Below are positions 30,139 to 32,345 of a DNA stretch of 32,345 nt, piece after piece. The stretch covers positions 1-32,345 of IMG/VR virus record IMGVR_UViG_3300042463_000322, one strand, 5' to 3'. The notes under the pieces were generated by a model. It was given only the letters and a program-made list of their open reading frames with translations, was not told the DNA's origin and made no database searches. This stretch comes from a virus. Numbering within the stretch: the stretch's first letter is position 1; every line of letters begins with the position of its first letter. The translations under genes and the position numbers were made by a program.

Positions 30139-30912
30139 CTATTCTGTCTTTGCATTATATTTATTGACCATTCTATTTCTATATTTAGATACACTGGATG
30201 AATGATAATTCACTTCAGGGTATCTTTCTTTTACCATTCTAGCAATAACAGCACCACCAAGGGTCGTGTTACGGCATAAATCGTGGAAGTAATCACGGGC
30301 AGGATTGTCCGAGCCTACAAGCCGTTTACGGCGTTCATCCCAATACCTTCGTATGCCACGCACAACCTCCAAAGTCAAACCTGACTGGCGAGCCAAATCA
30401 TTGAAGTTCAAATTCTCCTTTTGAAACAACACATCCAAATGGTTCACATCATCATAATTCCAGCCCTTACCTGCTTTAGCAGTAGTGGCAGCATCCATAA
30501 ATTCCTCAGCAGTGACACCGATATGTAGTAGAATTTCCACAAGGGTTGTATCAAACATATCCATACAATACTGAACACATTCACGAACCTTCCCCCACTT
30601 CTCATACGCCGTATCAGATTCGCCATACACAAGACAAGGAACATCATCTAAATGTTTAGCCGTATAACCAGCCTTTTGACCGTCGTGATAAGCGTCATAA
30701 AACTTGACCATATCCTCAAAATAGGCAAGGGTTGTCTGATTGTTCCAAGGGGCAGAGTAGCCCCTGAGGGCTACCAGTTCTTTCCCCATAAACAAATCAT
30801 CTACGCCATTCCTGACGCACTGTTCCAACGGTGGCAAGGGTTGTGTGATTATTACATCACACAAACACGCCTTATCGTGTGTGGCTACGCCACATCCTAG
30901 TTCTGTTTCCAT
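30139..30912 (-). CDS. Unknown 257-residue protein, possible DNA-binding
   Basis: No family recognised. A short Cys cluster at the start (C7, C16, C18) is followed by an alpha-rich body. Two helix-turn-helix-like stretches are seen: residues about 178-203 (NFNDLARQSGLTLEVVRGIRRYWDERRKR) and 226-252 (GAVIARMVKERYPEVNYHSSSVSKYRNRM), both with basic recognition-like helices. This suggests a sequence-specific DNA-binding or replication-initiation protein placed upstream of the nuclease and helicase genes. Its mRNA opens with three adjacent hairpins (30841-30894) and contains a long imperfect hairpin (30188-30224). Start context TAGGAATAATTATG follows the stop of the preceding gene. Confidence 0.65.
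   Translation of the reverse strand: METELGCGVATHDKACLCDVIITQPLPPLEQCVRNGVDDLFMGKELVALRGYSAPWNNQTTLAYFEDMVKFYDAYHDGQKAGYTAKHLDDVPCLVYGESDTAYEKWGKVRECVQYCMDMFDTTLVEILLHIGVTAEEFMDAATTAKAGKGWNYDDVNHLDVLFQKENLNFNDLARQSGLTLEVVRGIRRYWDERRKRLVGSDNPARDYFHDLCRNTTLGGAVIARMVKERYPEVNYHSSSVSKYRNRMVNKYNAKTE
30841..30894 (-). promoter_or_regulatory. Three abutting stem-loops at the start of the 30139-30912 gene
   Basis: On the + strand: TTGTGTGAT / ATCACACAA (30841-30864, 9 bp, loop TATTAC), ACACG / CGTGT (30865-30880, 5 bp) and TGTGGC / GCCACA (30880-30894, 6 bp, loop TAC). They follow one another without spacer, beginning 18 bases into the coding sequence. Confidence 0.5.
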
Positions 30913-30920
30913 AATTATTC

Positions 30921-31070
30921 CTATTCTGTTGTTGCTTCTTGTTTTACTGGTGGCTCAAAGCCTTCCATATATGTGATTTTTACAGGGCGTGGATGAGAAC
31001 TTGTATAGTAATCCTTTTTAGGTTTACCTAAACGAACTCTCTTACGCCTACGGCGAAATCCTGTTGCCAT
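30921..31070 (-). CDS. 49-residue protein with arginine-rich start
   Basis: Short gene. It begins MATGFRRRRKRVRLGKPKKD, 11 of the first 19 residues being Arg or Lys, then YYTSSHPRPVKITYMEGFEPPVKQEATTE. The first half could bind nucleic acid; the second is neutral to acidic and may be extended. It begins 8 bases after the preceding stop (TAGGAGCAGTTATG) and ends 8 bases before the next start, fitting the spacing of neighbouring genes. No family is recognised. Confidence 0.6.
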   Translation of the reverse strand: MATGFRRRRKRVRLGKPKKDYYTSSHPRPVKITYMEGFEPPVKQEATTE

Positions 31071-31078
31071 AACTGCTC

Positions 31079-31372
31079 CTATTCCTCGTTTGCTTCTTTG
31101 CTTGTCATAACCTCACGGACAAGATACCCCAAGGTATCCATTCCTTCAATAGCACAACAATGTTCTAGCATTTTCCAAACACCACTAGTTTGAACTAGTT
31201 CAATGTTCTCATCCGTAACATCATAACCGTTATCCTCAAGCACATCCACAATGTCTGCTTTGGTGAAAGCGATAACACCCCAATTCAACTTCCGTTTTAT
31301 TGCATAAAACAATTCTACGGCTACTGCTTCAGGCATATCCTCCATAATAAATGGTACATTTATGTATGTCAT
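31079..31372 (-). CDS. Unknown 97-residue protein
   Basis: Acidic, helical. The stretch WGVIAFTKADIVDVLEDNGYDVTDENIELVQTSGVWKMLEHC resembles a small helical module (T-x-A-D-I-x-x-x-L ... V-T-D-E-x) found in many short phage and plasmid genes of unknown role. It has no metal or catalytic signature. AAAGGAAAAT precedes the ATG, and the gene lies one base after the next upstream gene. A 7-bp stem with loop TGC (31294-31310) is inside. Confidence 0.65.
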   Translation of the reverse strand: MTYINVPFIMEDMPEAVAVELFYAIKRKLNWGVIAFTKADIVDVLEDNGYDVTDENIELVQTSGVWKMLEHCCAIEGMDTLGYLVREVMTSKEANEE

Positions 31373-31373
31373 T

Positions 31374-31619
31374 TTATTTTCCTTTCTTGTAGTTATTCAA
31401 TTGAATAACATTATCTGTTGTTTCGGGTTCTACTTCGTCGGATAAAACTACCCCACCTTCGTCGCCTTCTGTCGTAATCAGGTCGTCGCAGAACACTGCC
31501 CAACCATCAGGCAAGTCAGCAAGCAACTGCACTAGGTGTTGCTTTATGCACATATCTATGAAGTGCTGTGGTGTAACATCATCAGGATGTTCAACTGTTA
31601 CCAATAGGTATTTTCTCAT
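31374..31619 (-). CDS. Unknown 81-residue acidic protein
   Basis: The N-terminal half is alpha/beta (MRKYLLVTVEHPDDVTPQHFIDMCIKQHLVQLLADLPDGWAVFCDDL). The C-terminal half is acidic and disordered (TTEGDEGGVVLSDEVEPETTD) and ends VIQLNNYKKGK. An 18-base perfect palindrome (31392-31409) codes that end. It overlaps the upstream gene as ATGA. Function unknown. Confidence 0.65.
   Translation of the reverse strand: MRKYLLVTVEHPDDVTPQHFIDMCIKQHLVQLLADLPDGWAVFCDDLITTEGDEGGVVLSDEVEPETTDNVIQLNNYKKGK
31392..31409. repeat. Perfect 18-base palindrome
   Basis: GTTATTCAATTGAATAAC reads the same on both strands. It lies in coding sequence near the end of the 31374-31619 gene. It could be a dimeric repressor site or a 7-bp hairpin with loop AATT. 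Confidence 0.45.
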
Positions 31620-31831
31620 TTTGTTTTCTCTTTCTTTACCATTTCCATAATTGTAGAACCTTGTCCCTTGTGATTAGAACACGCAGGGGGAAAGGTCATC
31701 TTGACAAACACCTCAATGGTGTTTGCACAGCGTGGACAACGCCAAGTGCCAGCCTTGTGGTATGTGGGGGGATTACTCCCCCCACGCTTCACGGCTTTCT
31801 TGGGTTGCACCGAAGGTGCTTGTTTCATCAC
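31616..31831 (-). CDS. Small zinc-ribbon protein
   Basis: 71 residues. C32-P-R-C35 and C51-S-N-H54 form one zinc site in GTWRCPRCANTIEVFVKMTFPPACSNH, preceded by a basic flexible arm (QPKKAVKRGGSNPPTYHKA). The layout W-x-C-P-x-C ... PP-x-C-x-N-H recurs in small actinobacterial phage genes. DNA or RNA polymerase contact is possible, not shown. A 9-bp G-rich stem-loop (31764-31785) lies in the arm-coding part and an 8-bp one (31705-31725) in the ribbon part. ATGA overlaps join it to both neighbours. Confidence 0.75.
   Translation of the reverse strand: MMKQAPSVQPKKAVKRGGSNPPTYHKAGTWRCPRCANTIEVFVKMTFPPACSNHKGQGSTIMEMVKKEKTK
31764..31785 (-). repeat. Perfect 9-bp G-rich stem-loop
   Basis: GTGGGGGGA (31764-31772) and TCCCCCCAC (31777-31785) pair around TTAC. 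It is close in sequence to the stem after the capsid gene (10050-10073). Confidence 0.6.
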
Positions 31832-32345
31832 TCTCCCTTTTCGTTCAGACGCTGCACAGCGTCGCCAAAGGCTTCAGGGTTCTTAGCCTCAAACGCAATA
31901 ACTGCTTCCAGCAGTTCATTCAACTTCTTAGCCCACGAATTGGCTTCGTCACGGTCACCACTGCTCATACCACGAACAATGTCCATAATGTCATCATCGG
32001 TGCTGAGTCCACACTCAATAGCCATTTGGCAAGCAAGGCTAGACATAACCGAAAGGTTATAAGCGTCTGCTGTTGAAGCAACAAGTTCACCTTGAATAAA
32101 TTCAACCATTGCCTCAGGAATGTCATAATCGTCACCGTCGTATTCACCGTTAGGTGACAGACCCCAAGTGACGACGACATTGCCGACAAGATTCTGCTTG
32201 AACAACGCAGTTGCAAGGTAGTTGTATTCCAAGTCAGTGAGCAAGCCAATGTCGTTGACATAACCGAGCAAGGCAACATCATCACGACCAAGGTCGGTAC
32301 GGACAACATCAAAAGCACCACCTACGGCGTTTTGCAAATCCTCAT
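31828..32345 (-). CDS. Unknown protein, 5' end cut by the window edge
   Basis: The frame is open to the last base, so the true start lies outside; a TTG at 32337 would give 169 residues but has no support as a start. The visible part is acidic and helical: DLGRDDVALLGYVNDIGLLTDLEYNYLATALF, LSPNGEYDGDDYDIPEAMVEFIQGELVAS, and a C-terminal helical pair (ANSWAKKLNELLEAVIAFEAKNPEAFGDAVQRLNEKGE). No family is recognised. It overlaps the zinc-ribbon gene by 4 bases (ATGA). Confidence 0.7.
   Translation of the reverse strand, partial: EDLQNAVGGAFDVVRTDLGRDDVALLGYVNDIGLLTDLEYNYLATALFKQNLVGNVVVTWGLSPNGEYDGDDYDIPEAMVEFIQGELVASTADAYNLSVMSSLACQMAIECGLSTDDDIMDIVRGMSSGDRDEANSWAKKLNELLEAVIAFEAKNPEAFGDAVQRLNEKGE

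Overview
The window is a piece of a tailed double-stranded DNA phage (Caudoviricetes). The gene set points to a short-tailed, podovirus-like virion: a portal is followed by a scaffold, major capsid protein, head-tail adaptor, large propeller-like tail protein, collar fibre and giant internal virion protein. No tape-measure, tail-tube or sheath gene is visible. No integrase, DNA polymerase or RNA polymerase is visible either. Base composition is moderate, with many T-ending codons. A DUF2746-like membrane protein, a small CxxC...CxxH zinc ribbon and a sigma-region-4-like protein resemble proteins of actinobacterial phages, so an actinobacterial host is my best guess, but the sequence does not prove it.

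Layout. From 86 to 24843 everything is on the + strand and forms the packaging, virion and lysis module. Small terminase comes first, then a zinc-ribbon mini-gene and three adhesin genes (Ig-like, collagen-like, glycine-rich) plus an unknown protein. Large terminase follows, then four very small genes including two membrane proteins, then portal, scaffold and major capsid protein. Next are five consecutive lysine-rich basic proteins (10100-12943), a Cys/His mini-protein, adaptor, tail protein, collar fibre, three Ala/Gln-rich probable internal virion proteins, a 1766-residue virion protein and an M15-type peptidase. From 24824 to the right edge everything is on the - strand. Reading from the right edge leftward: small unknown genes and a zinc ribbon, a possible DNA-binding protein, a Cas4/RecB-like nuclease, a putative ssDNA-binding or replication accessory protein, a DnaB-like helicase, a TOTE-type archaeo-eukaryotic primase, a RusA resolvase, a PD-(D/E)XK-like protein, a sigma-region-4-like regulator and four small unknown proteins. 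The two modules converge and overlap by 20 bases.

How the genes work together. The - strand module looks like the genome replication, recombination and regulation unit: primase and helicase at the fork, Cas4-like nuclease and RusA processing recombination intermediates. The + strand module builds and fills the capsid and ends with a cell-wall enzyme. Most genes abut or overlap by 1-17 bases, so both modules are probably long polycistronic units.

Most unusual points: (1) the cassette of five highly basic proteins directly after the major capsid gene, four of which share an N-terminal acidic-hydrophobic helix motif; (2) many long, short-loop stem-loops inside coding sequences, above what I expect by chance and including three perfect 10-bp stems; (3) an exactly spaced GAAC-N8-TA element ending in the start ATG at five + strand positions; (4) adhesin genes lying between the two terminase genes. 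Four short genes (501-623, 6186-6299, 16417-16560, 30921-31070) and one Cys/His-rich gene on the - strand (25403-25567) are easily missed and are listed here.
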